Shown one piece after another: positions 19,697 through 27,905 of a DNA stretch of 64,000 nt. Position 1 is the stretch's first letter. The number at the start of each line of letters is the position of its first letter. A program made the translations under genes and the position numbers. Under the pieces are notes generated by a model. The model was not told where the DNA came from. It saw nothing but the letters and a program-made list of their open reading frames with translations, and searched no databases. The stretch comes from Chloroflexota bacterium (GTDB lineage Bacteria > Chloroflexota > Anaerolineae > UBA7937 > B3-Chlor): assembly GCA_030603665.1 (NCBI GenBank), contig JAUVXJ010000012.1, forward strand, positions 62,001-126,000. Reading direction: 5' to 3'.

Positions 19697-20695
19697 ATGA
19701 TGAGAATCGCTTTGGACGCCATGGGCGGCGACCACGCGCCGCAAGTAACCGTGGAGGGGGCGGTATGGGCTGCCCGCGAGTACGACGTGGAAGTGGCTTT
19801 GGTGGGGCAAGAGGAGGCCCTTGAGGCAGAGCTGAAGAAGCACGAAACGTCAGGGTTGGAGCTTTCTATCGTCCATGCCAGTGAGGTGCTCGGCATGAAG
19901 GACGAGCCTGCCATTGCTGCCAAGACCAAGCGGGACTCGTCCATGATAGTGGCTATGGACCTAGTGAAGGCCGGTGAGGCCGATGCTTTCTTCTCTGCGG
20001 GCAATTCTGGAGGCGTGATGGCGGTCGCCTTGTTCCGTCTGGGACGCGTTCCAGGCATCAAGCGGCCAGCACTGACCGCCCATTATCCCTCGCCCGAGGG
20101 ATACAGCGTCCTGCTGGACGTCGGGGCAAACACGGACTGCAAACCTGACTGGCTGCTTCAGTTCGGCATGATGGGCAGTGTCTATGCCGAGACCGCGCTG
20201 GGCATCACCACGCCCAGGGTAGGCATCGTGTCCAACGGGGAGGAAGAGGGCAAGGGAAGCACTCTGGTTAAGGAGGCCTACGCACTGTTCAAAGAGAGCC
20301 AGCTCAACTTCGTCGGAAACGTGGAAGGCAAGGATATTCCTGCCGGACTCGCCGACGTGGTGGTAACCGATGGCCTCACAGGCAACGTGATCATCAAGCT
20401 GTCGGAGGGCTTGACCAGGTTTCTGATCAGAGCGATCGAGAAGGAGATCAAGAGCGGCACAGTGACCGCAATCGGCGGCGCCCTCGCAATGCCTGCCTTT
20501 CGAAGGGCGAAGAAGACTCTCGACTACTCGGAGATTGGCGGCGTGCCCCTGCTGGGTGTGAACGGCGTCGTCCTGGTAGGCCACGGTCGCTCGAATTCCA
20601 AAGCGATCAAGAACGGGCTTGGTGGCGCCCGGCGAGCGGCCGCGGGCGGCATGCTCGCCGCAATCACGGACCGCCTTGCCGGAATGGATCTGTGA
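19697..20695 (+). CDS. plsX: Phosphate acyltransferase PlsX
   Basis: PlsX converts acyl-ACP and phosphate to acyl-phosphate, the donor for PlsY in phospholipid synthesis. It is a peripheral membrane enzyme. Family motifs are clear: MRIALDAMGGDHAP at the start, ADAFFSAGNSGGVMA, LLDVGANTDCKP, and GNVIIKLSEG. About 332 residues is normal. Two adjacent ATGs (19697 and 19700) follow AAAGGGG, and an ATG at 19682 is also in frame; 19697 or 19700 fits best. fabF begins 31 bp after the stop, a standard lipid-synthesis pairing. Confidence 0.96.
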   Translation: MMRIALDAMGGDHAPQVTVEGAVWAAREYDVEVALVGQEEALEAELKKHETSGLELSIVHASEVLGMKDEPAIAAKTKRDSSMIVAMDLVKAGEADAFFSAGNSGGVMAVALFRLGRVPGIKRPALTAHYPSPEGYSVLLDVGANTDCKPDWLLQFGMMGSVYAETALGITTPRVGIVSNGEEEGKGSTLVKEAYALFKESQLNFVGNVEGKDIPAGLADVVVTDGLTGNVIIKLSEGLTRFLIRAIEKEIKSGTVTAIGGALAMPAFRRAKKTLDYSEIGGVPLLGVNGVVLVGHGRSNSKAIKNGLGGARRAAAGGMLAAITDRLAGMDL

Positions 20696-20726
20696 GATGG
20701 CACGCTCGACAAGGGAGGGAATCCCA

Positions 20727-22106
20727 ATGCTAGACGTCATACAGGAACTGCGGCGCCTTCCTCCGGATACGAGGGTTGCATTGCGCAGGCAACTCGAAGC
20801 GCTGGAGGGAGAACCGCACGCAGGCGAGGCTTTGGATGAAGACAGACTGCTAGAGCTGCTGGCGCATTTGAGGATCCGGCATCGGGTCGTGATCACAGGC
20901 GTAGGCGCGATTACACCGCTTGCTCTCAACGTGCAGGATACCTGGCAAGGTCTGATAGAGGGCCGTTCAGGGATCGACTACTTTACGCGAATAGACGCCA
21001 GTCAGTATCCCGCGAGGTTCGGCGGCGAGGCAAAGGAATTCGACCCTGCCCAGTACATGGACTTCAAGAAGGCACGGCGCATGGACCGGTTCAGCCAGTT
21101 CGCGGTGGCGGCCGCCAAGGAGGCCTTGGAGGATGCTCAGCTGAGCCTGGAGGAGATCGATCCCGAGCAGGTTGGCGTGCTCATAGGGTCAGCCATAGGC
21201 GGTCTAGACGCCATGGATGAGGCGATGCGGAACCTGGTGGCTGGGAAGCGGCTCTCGCCGTTTTTCTTGGTTACGACGGTTGCCAACATGGCTGCCTTTA
21301 ACGTCTGTCACATCTATGGGCTCAAGGGTTATAACAACACGGTGGTTACGGCATGTGCAGCGGGATTGCAGGCTGTGGGGGAGGCGGCTGAAGTCATACG
21401 CCGGGGAGCAGCTCAGGTGATGGTCACCGGGGGCACGGAGAGCTCCAGTTCCGAGCTTGGGCTAGCTGGGTTCACCGCCATGCGCGGCCTATCCACCCGC
21501 AACGATGATCCACAAGGGGCGTGTCGACCCTTCGACAAGGAGCGAGACGGCTTTGTGTGCTCGGAGGGGTGTGGGATGCTGGTCCTGGAGAACCTGGAGC
21601 ACGCTCTTGGGAGAGGTGCCCACATCTACGCAGAGGTCCTTGGGTATTCAGCCACGTCAGACGCGTACAACTTGGCGGCTCCGGATCCGGAGGCGGAGGG
21701 AGCTGCCAGGGCCATCCGCTGGGCGATTGAAGACGCGGGAATCAGACCGGAGGAGGTAGACTACATAAACGCCCACGGGACATCAACCCCCCTGAACGAT
21801 ACGATGGAGACCCTGGCTATCAAGAAGGTCTTCGGGGAGCATGCCTACCAGGTGCCTATCAGTTCCACCAAGTCCATGATCGGACACCTCTTTGGGGGTG
21901 CTGGTGCCGTGGCTGCCATCGTCTGCGCCCTGACCATCGAGCATGGCATCATTCACCCCACCATCAACTACGAGACCCCCGACCCGGACTGCGATCTCGA
22001 CTATGTGCCCAACGTGGCCCGAAAAGCCGAGGTCGAGGTCGCGCTCTCCAACGCATTCGGTCTGGGAGGACAAGACGCATGTCTAGTAGTGGGCCGGTGC
22101 CGCTGA
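20727..22106 (+). CDS. fabF: 3-oxoacyl-ACP synthase II with N-terminal extension
   Basis: KAS II elongates acyl-ACP with malonyl-ACP. The catalytic triad is intact: Cys210 (VVTACAAGLQA), His350 (NAHGTSTPLNDTMET) and His387 (KSMIGHLFGGAGA), each 47 residues later than in E. coli FabF (163/303/340). The shift reflects an extra N-terminal segment of about 50 residues, rich in Leu, Arg and Glu, before HRVVITGVGAITP. AAGGGAGGG lies 7 bases before the ATG at 20727, so the extension is probably real; it is not a recognisable ACP. The frame is open to 20619. It sits in an operon with plsX and probably the thioesterase gene. Confidence 0.95.
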   Translation: MLDVIQELRRLPPDTRVALRRQLEALEGEPHAGEALDEDRLLELLAHLRIRHRVVITGVGAITPLALNVQDTWQGLIEGRSGIDYFTRIDASQYPARFGGEAKEFDPAQYMDFKKARRMDRFSQFAVAAAKEALEDAQLSLEEIDPEQVGVLIGSAIGGLDAMDEAMRNLVAGKRLSPFFLVTTVANMAAFNVCHIYGLKGYNNTVVTACAAGLQAVGEAAEVIRRGAAQVMVTGGTESSSSELGLAGFTAMRGLSTRNDDPQGACRPFDKERDGFVCSEGCGMLVLENLEHALGRGAHIYAEVLGYSATSDAYNLAAPDPEAEGAARAIRWAIEDAGIRPEEVDYINAHGTSTPLNDTMETLAIKKVFGEHAYQVPISSTKSMIGHLFGGAGAVAAIVCALTIEHGIIHPTINYETPDPDCDLDYVPNVARKAEVEVALSNAFGLGGQDACLVVGRCR

Positions 22107-22166
22107 GTCGGTGCTTGTCGACAGCGAGCAGGAAGGGACTCACGGGTTTGGAGGTAGGATAGCTTT

Positions 22167-22643
22167 GTGAGGCAGCGACAACCCAGTTCCCGCAGGTGCT
22201 TTGTCTGCGGAAGGCAGAATCCGATCGGTTTGAGGATCATCTTTGAGGGAGATGGCGAGCGCGCGTGGGCCACGTTTACCCCGCGGGAGGAACATCAGGG
22301 CTATCCAGGCGTTCTGCACGGGGGTATTACCTTTGCACTACTGGACGAGGTGATTGGCCGCGCGGCGATGGAACTTGACGAGTCCGCGCCATGGATGATG
22401 ACCGCCAGGGCAGAGATGCGCTACCGGAAGCCTGTTCCTCTCGGAGAGGAACTGACCCTTGTGGGCGAACTCACACGGGTGCGCAGTCGAGCGGTCGAGG
22501 GCCACGGTGAGCTGCGGCTCAGCGATGGGACGGTGGCTGTAGAGGCGACGGCCATGTACGTGAAAGTGCCGCAGAGTCTGGCTGAACAAATGAAGGATCG
22601 GATGGATGAGGAGATGAAGTACTGGCGGGTTGTGGAGGACTAG
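22167..22643 (+). CDS. PaaI-type hotdog thioesterase
   Basis: This 158-residue protein has the single-hotdog 4HBT fold. Near the N-terminus CFVCGRQNPIGLRI is a segment often seen in PaaI-like thioesterases. The active-site region HGGITFALLDEVIGRAA and the long strand TARAEMRYRKPVPLGEELT follow. Such enzymes hydrolyse acyl-CoA or acyl-ACP thioesters. The start is GTG at 22167 with GGAGG about 12 bases upstream. It lies 60 bp after fabF, so fatty-acyl-ACP is a plausible substrate class, but this is inferred from position only. Confidence 0.85.
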   Translation: MRQRQPSSRRCFVCGRQNPIGLRIIFEGDGERAWATFTPREEHQGYPGVLHGGITFALLDEVIGRAAMELDESAPWMMTARAEMRYRKPVPLGEELTLVGELTRVRSRAVEGHGELRLSDGTVAVEATAMYVKVPQSLAEQMKDRMDEEMKYWRVVED

Positions 22644-22716
22644 CTACCGTCCGGACCTCTAGATCTGGGGCACATCCCGGCGTGGGGAGAGGTCCTTTGT
22701 TGGTTGAGGAGTCGAG

Positions 22717-25700
22717 ATGACGGACAAGAGAAAGGATTTCCTGATTCGCGGAGACATTTCTGAGCTGGATCCCGATGTCGATCGCATCATTGGATTCGAG
22801 GAGGAACGACAGGCCAGAAGACTGATACTCATACCCTCAGAGAGCTTCGCTTCATTGCCTGTGCGACAGGCCCTGAGTTCGGTGTTCACAAATGTCTATG
22901 CCGAGGGATACCCGCCACCACGCATGACCAGGGATGATGAGGAACTGCTGCTGGATTTCGACCACCAGTTGGTGTACTACCGGCGGTATGCCGACCGGAG
23001 GTTCTACAAGGGCTGTGACTATGTGCACTTCGTGGAGACTCTGGCCCGTCGGCGCTGTGCCGAGTGCTTCGCCACCGCTGAGATTGGACCCGATCAGATC
23101 TACGTGAACATCCAGCCCCTGTCCGGTGCGGCGGCCAACAACTCGGTGTACGACGCTGTAGTGCAGCCCGGCGACACCGTGATGGGCATGAACCTGTCCC
23201 ATGGAGGACACCTTACCCACGGTAGCGAATTCAACCGGTCTGGAAAGAACTACAGGATCGTCTCCTACGAGGTTGACGCCCGTACAGAGCTATTGGACTA
23301 TGATCAGATCATGAGGCTGGCCATCGAACACAGACCGAAGATGATCATCGCTGGCTACACATCTTATCCTTGGGCCCCTGACTGGCAGAAGTTCAGGGAG
23401 ATCACGGACGCCGTGCCTGGCGGGTGCACGCTGTTGGCGGACATATCACACCCTGCGGGGATGGTGATAGGAGGTGTGTATCCCACGCCCGTGGGCTACG
23501 CGGACGTCATCACCTTCACCACCCATAAGACCATTTGCGGGCCTCGCGGAGCCGTGATTCTGACCACCGACGAGGAGATGGCCAAGTTGATCGACAACGC
23601 GGTCTTCCCGGGTGAGCAGGGTGGCCCTCACGTGAACAAGTTCGCCGCCATGGCGGTGGCGTTCAAACTGGCTCAGACCGAGGAGTTCAGGCGTCTACAG
23701 GAGAGAATCGTCAAAAACGCCGTTGCTCTCGCAGACGGGCTCCAGAAGCGGAACCTGCGAGTAGCCTATGGAGGCACGAACACCCACCTGCTCGTGATAG
23801 ATCTGAACGACATCGAGACGGGGACCGGCTTTCCCCTGAAGGGAGAGATTGCCGCCCGTATCCTGGAATTGTCCGGCCTAGTGACAAATAAGAACACCAT
23901 CCCGGGCGACGAGACCGCAGCAGACGCAAGCGGCATCCGCCTGGGCACCCCGTGGGTGACTCAGAGAGGGCTGGGGCCCAAAGACATGGACGAGCTGGCC
24001 GGGATCATGCGGCGGGTCCTGGTGAACATCAAACCTTTCCTCTATACCGGCCTAACAGGGGATCTGCCGCGCGGCAAGATCGACCTCGATATACTGGAGG
24101 AGACGAAGGCCGAGGTGGCCGACCTGGCTGCCAGGGCTGGTATTGAGGGGGAGACGCGCCGCGACGGATATCCCCACTACTTCTGGCTTCCGAGAGGGTC
24201 TTCTGTGAAGGCCAGCGTGCTTCTGGATGAGCACCATAGACTGGGAGCCGAGATGTCGGAGATTCACGGCTGGCAGGTGTCGCTACACTATGAAGGCGAA
24301 GCGGCGGAGTTGGAAGCCGCCAGGCGCTCTGGTGCCATTTTCGACCTGAGCGACATGGGCATGCTGGAGATAAGCGGCGTGCGGGCCAGGCCGTTCCTTC
24401 AGGAGGCGAGCACCAACAACGTGGCGGAATTGGCTCCTGGCTCGAGCCAGCGATCGTTTCTTCTGGGCAGGTCTGGCGATCTGCTTGACGATGTTTCGAT
24501 CCTTCAACTGGACAAGGACGAGCGCGGCCGGGAGCGCTACTTGCTGCTGACGAATCCCGCCAATGGCGAGAGGGTCAAGGCCTGGCTGCGCGGACTTGCT
24601 GATGGTTACGTGCTTTTTGACGACGACGACCTGTTTCGCAAAGTCCAGGGGCCGGCCGTGGTGACGGATCTGGCTGAGACGATAGATCGCTCGGCTCGCA
24701 GGTCGGCTCTTGCCCTGCACGGACCGGAGTGCCAGAGCATACTGAAGAAGGCCGGGTGTTCGTTGCCTGAGCTGGCCAATGGTCGCTTCTGGGAGGGCGA
24801 CATCAGTGGGATCGAGGTCCTGGTGAACCGCAGCGACATCGCTGACGGCGAACTGTGGTACGAGATAGTCGTTCATCCAGATGGAATGGAAGCGGTGTGG
24901 AACCTGCTGCTCAAGGCGGGTGCTACGCCTGCAGGGGTGGCAGCCAGGGATGCACTACGCGTTGGTGCTGGGTTGCCATCTTATCGGCCTGGTGAGATGA
25001 GACCTGATGGCGCTTCACTCCTGAAGGGCCGCCATGCACCCCTTTTCCAACTGGCCAAGCCATATTTCGTGGGCGAGAAGTCACTTCAGCAGCTGCGACT
25101 CAAGGTGCAGAAGGAGGAGTTCGTCTGGGAAGAGACGAATGGTGAGCTCAAGCGGACTGCTCTGTATGAGAGGCATCGGGAGCTCACGCGGAAGATAGTG
25201 CCCTTCGCCGGATGGGAGATGCCCGTATGGTATGGCACAGTGCTCGAGGAGCATCGTGCCGTTCGGGAGACTGCTGGCCTCTTCGATGTGGCACACATGG
25301 GTGTGCTAGAGGTAGCAGGTGAGCACGCGGCCAGCTTCCTAGACTTGGTGAGCACGAACTATGTGCGATGGTTGGAGGACGGGCAATCCCACTACTCCTA
25401 TCTTCTCGACCCGGATGGAAGAGTAATCGACGATATCATGGTCTATCGCCGAGCGGTGGATCGCTACATGGTGGTGGTGAATGCGGCCAATGCAGACAAG
25501 GATCTGGCGTGGCTGCGGGCGGTGAACTCCTGCCGCTGTGTGATAGATCGTCAGCATCCGGACAAGGAGATCGAGGGGGAGGTAAGCATCAGAGATCTCA
25601 AGGATCTGTCATCTGGCGAGGAGCAGCGGGTGGATATCGCACTCCAAGGCCCCAACTCTCTTTCCATACTCCAGAGGCTGACGGATGATCAGAGGCTGAG

Positions 25701-26400
25701 GGATGAACTGGCGCGAATCAGCAGGACGGAGTTCATCGAGACCGATTTGTCGGGTATCAAGGCCATCGTGTCCAGGACGGGCTACACCGGTGAAGACATC
25801 GGCTATGAGCTGTACATACATCCCAAGGACGCCCCCAGGTTCTGGGATCTTGTGCTGGAACGAGGGGAAGATCTGGGTGTGAAGCCAGCTGGGCTCGGCG
25901 CGCGCGATTCCACAAGGACTGAAGCAGGCCTTCCGCTCTACGGTCATGAACTTGCGGGGGACTACGACATCTCGCCCACGGGAGCGGGCTTCGCTCCCTA
26001 CGTCAAACTTCACAAGCCATACTTCATTGGCAGAGAGGCACACCTGCTTCGAGAGGCGCAGCGCATGATGGAGGTTGTTCGCTTCCGCATGAAAGAAAAG
26101 GGCGTCAGAGCTATCAGGCAGGGGGATGTGGTTGTGACGCAGAGGGGTGAGTACATAGGAGCGGTTACCAGTTGTGCCCTCGATGTGGATGGGTATCAGC
26201 TGGGCATGGCTAACGTGAACAAGAATCGCGGTGGCGAGGGCACTGAGTTGCGCATATTCCCCTTGCCTCCAGGTGACAGGGCAGCGCGGGAGAAGGACAA
26301 GAGGGAACTGGAAGTTGGTGACAAGGTCCTGATCGCTGTGGAGGCCGTGGTGGTTTCGCGGTTCCCCGTGGAGGAGGGCGAGGAGATGGGGGTTCGCTGA
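22717..26400 (+). CDS. SHMT-GcvT-GcvT fusion protein (serine/glycine-THF one-carbon enzyme)
   Basis: This 1227-residue protein joins three catalytic modules in one frame. Residues ~1-460 are a serine hydroxymethyltransferase: RLILIPSESFAS, SGAAANNSVY, LADISHPAG and the PLP lysine in TFTTHKTICGPRG (Lys271; the usual TLRGPRGG is changed to TICGPRGA). Residues ~500-790 form a divergent aminomethyltransferase-like module (GAIFDLSDMGMLEISG, GDLLDDVSIL). Residues ~811-1227 form a more canonical GcvT (VPFAGWEMPVWYG, AGLFDVAHMGVLEV, GRVIDDIMVY, GYTGEDIGYELY), ending in the GcvT C-terminal barrel. Both GcvT modules keep the DD of the folate-site motif. SHMT and GcvT both use tetrahydrofolate, so the fusion may channel CH2-THF. 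gcvP and gcvH are absent nearby. Confidence 0.92.
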   Translation: MTDKRKDFLIRGDISELDPDVDRIIGFEEERQARRLILIPSESFASLPVRQALSSVFTNVYAEGYPPPRMTRDDEELLLDFDHQLVYYRRYADRRFYKGCDYVHFVETLARRRCAECFATAEIGPDQIYVNIQPLSGAAANNSVYDAVVQPGDTVMGMNLSHGGHLTHGSEFNRSGKNYRIVSYEVDARTELLDYDQIMRLAIEHRPKMIIAGYTSYPWAPDWQKFREITDAVPGGCTLLADISHPAGMVIGGVYPTPVGYADVITFTTHKTICGPRGAVILTTDEEMAKLIDNAVFPGEQGGPHVNKFAAMAVAFKLAQTEEFRRLQERIVKNAVALADGLQKRNLRVAYGGTNTHLLVIDLNDIETGTGFPLKGEIAARILELSGLVTNKNTIPGDETAADASGIRLGTPWVTQRGLGPKDMDELAGIMRRVLVNIKPFLYTGLTGDLPRGKIDLDILEETKAEVADLAARAGIEGETRRDGYPHYFWLPRGSSVKASVLLDEHHRLGAEMSEIHGWQVSLHYEGEAAELEAARRSGAIFDLSDMGMLEISGVRARPFLQEASTNNVAELAPGSSQRSFLLGRSGDLLDDVSILQLDKDERGRERYLLLTNPANGERVKAWLRGLADGYVLFDDDDLFRKVQGPAVVTDLAETIDRSARRSALALHGPECQSILKKAGCSLPELANGRFWEGDISGIEVLVNRSDIADGELWYEIVVHPDGMEAVWNLLLKAGATPAGVAARDALRVGAGLPSYRPGEMRPDGASLLKGRHAPLFQLAKPYFVGEKSLQQLRLKVQKEEFVWEETNGELKRTALYERHRELTRKIVPFAGWEMPVWYGTVLEEHRAVRETAGLFDVAHMGVLEVAGEHAASFLDLVSTNYVRWLEDGQSHYSYLLDPDGRVIDDIMVYRRAVDRYMVVVNAANADKDLAWLRAVNSCRCVIDRQHPDKEIEGEVSIRDLKDLSSGEEQRVDIALQGPNSLSILQRLTDDQRLRDELARISRTEFIETDLSGIKAIVSRTGYTGEDIGYELYIHPKDAPRFWDLVLERGEDLGVKPAGLGARDSTRTEAGLPLYGHELAGDYDISPTGAGFAPYVKLHKPYFIGREAHLLREAQRMMEVVRFRMKEKGVRAIRQGDVVVTQRGEYIGAVTSCALDVDGYQLGMANVNKNRGGEGTELRIFPLPPGDRAAREKDKRELEVGDKVLIAVEAVVVSRFPVEEGEEMGVR

Positions 26401-26455
26401 TGGGCACTTGCCAGGACCGTGTTTGCAGAACCCGTCCCATTGGCACGGTTGACAG

Positions 26456-26484
26456 TTGACTTTCTCGTCTCTACGCGGGATAAT
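26456..26484 (+). promoter_or_regulatory. larA promoter
   Basis: TTGACT (26456-26461), a 17-bp spacer and GATAAT (26479-26484). A TTGACA at 26449-26454 overlaps but has the wrong spacing. larA therefore has its own promoter separate from the fusion gene. Confidence 0.75.
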
Positions 26485-26527
26485 TGGAGTAGAGCATTAT
26501 CATGCACGGAGTGGAGGTCTATAGAGA

Positions 26528-27796
26528 ATGGCTCAGATTGCAAAAGGATACTACAACGATCAGGCATTGACGTTCGAACTCCCGGAAGGTTGGACCCTTC
26601 TGACGATGAGCGAGCCCAAGGATGTGCCCCCCGCTGAGAGCGTTGAGCGGCTGGTGAGAGAGGGTCTGAAGAATCCAATCGGGATGGCTCCGCTCGCTGA
26701 GATCGTCAGCTCGCTCCAGAACAAGACGGCGCTGATCATCAGCGAAGATCAGACTCGGCCCACCCCCGTTGGTGAGGTGGCCTTGCCACTCATCAACGAG
26801 TTGAACGCCCTTGGTATCGATGATGAACACATAGAGGTGGTCATCGGCCGCGGCACGCACAGGGAGATCACACAGTCCGAGCTCAGACAGAAGCTGGGCG
26901 ATGAGGTTCTGAGCAGGGTCAAGGTCAGTGTCCACGACCCGGATGACGAGGGCAATCTTGTCAATGTTGGGACGACCACCCGTGGGACTCCCTGCTGGGC
27001 CAACCGCAAGGTTGTCGAAGCCGGACTGAAGGTGGGAATCGGTACTATCAATCCCCACTACTTCGCTGGCTATGGCGGCGGTCCGAAGATTATCCTGCCG
27101 GGCGTATCAGGAAGAGATTCCGTACGGCACAACCATGTACTGATGAGGGAGCCCAATACCACGCAGGGGGTTACGGACGGGAACCCTCTCTGGGAGGACA
27201 TGCTCGAGGCGGCACGCTTGGTGGGCCTCGACATGAAGATCGACTGTCTCCTCAACGCAGGGAAAGAGATCCACACGATCTTCGTGGGTGATGTCGAGGA
27301 GGCACAAAGGGAAGCTATCAAGGGCCTGAAAGAGGTTTATGGTGCTCCGGTTCCCAGACAGGCTGACGTGACCATCACTTCGGCCTTTCCCCTGGAGACC
27401 AACATGATCCAATCAGGCAAGGCAATCCTTCTGGCGGATGATATTACCAAGCCTGGAGGCACGGTGATTCTGCTCTCCGCGTGCCCCGATGGACCCGGCC
27501 CTCTGATGTACGAGACACTCTCTCAGAAGCCAGGTCCCGAGGAGGTGGTGGACTGGATCGCCGAGGGCAAGGCCTCGACCACTGGAGGACCTATGGCGTC
27601 ACGCCTGCGCAGGTTGTTGTCCACCAAGAGCCTGCTGATCGTGACGGAGGGGCTGAGCAAGGAGCAACTGGCGGACATGGAGATTGAACACGCCACGTCC
27701 AACGAGGAAGCTCTTGCCCAGGTAGCACAGAGATATTCCTCAGCAGAGGTGATCGTGCTGCCCGTTGGTGGGTCAACATTCCCGTTCGTCCAGTAG
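26528..27796 (+). CDS. larA: LarA-family nickel-pincer 2-hydroxyacid racemase
   Basis: LarA enzymes racemise or epimerise 2-hydroxyacids with the nickel-pincer NPN cofactor. The residues known from L. plantarum LarA (His108, His174, Lys184, His200) align with a constant +3 shift: His111 (GRGTHRE), His177 (NPHYFAG), Lys187 (GYGGGPKIILPG) and His203 (RHNHVLM). SEDQTRPTP near residue 73 is the conserved first motif. Length (422) is normal. The start is ATG at 26528 with GGAGG upstream. The cofactor genes larB, larC and larE are not in the window. Lactate is only one possible substrate; a glycerate kinase gene is next door, so glycerate is an alternative. Confidence 0.88.
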   Translation: MAQIAKGYYNDQALTFELPEGWTLLTMSEPKDVPPAESVERLVREGLKNPIGMAPLAEIVSSLQNKTALIISEDQTRPTPVGEVALPLINELNALGIDDEHIEVVIGRGTHREITQSELRQKLGDEVLSRVKVSVHDPDDEGNLVNVGTTTRGTPCWANRKVVEAGLKVGIGTINPHYFAGYGGGPKIILPGVSGRDSVRHNHVLMREPNTTQGVTDGNPLWEDMLEAARLVGLDMKIDCLLNAGKEIHTIFVGDVEEAQREAIKGLKEVYGAPVPRQADVTITSAFPLETNMIQSGKAILLADDITKPGGTVILLSACPDGPGPLMYETLSQKPGPEEVVDWIAEGKASTTGGPMASRLRRLLSTKSLLIVTEGLSKEQLADMEIEHATSNEEALAQVAQRYSSAEVIVLPVGGSTFPFVQ

Positions 27797-27816
27797 ACCG
27801 AAGAGAGGCTGGCCGC

Positions 27817-27870
27817 CCTGTTCCTTCGGGGCATGACCTCACACCTCCAATGTGCGGTGCAGGGAACAGG
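27817..27870. terminator. Possible bidirectional terminator between larA and glycerate kinase
   Basis: CCTGTTCC (27817-27824) and GGAACAGG (27863-27870) are perfect inverted arms around a 38-base loop in the 109-bp convergent gap. There is no T tract on either side. Confidence 0.35.
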
Positions 27871-27905
27871 CGAGATGGCGGGAGGAGGACAACGCCGCGA
27901 GGCGA

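Noticed and set aside
19961..20929. 322-codon minus-strand frame opposite plsX
   Set aside because: plsX is unmistakable on the plus strand; the antisense product has no recognisable motif.
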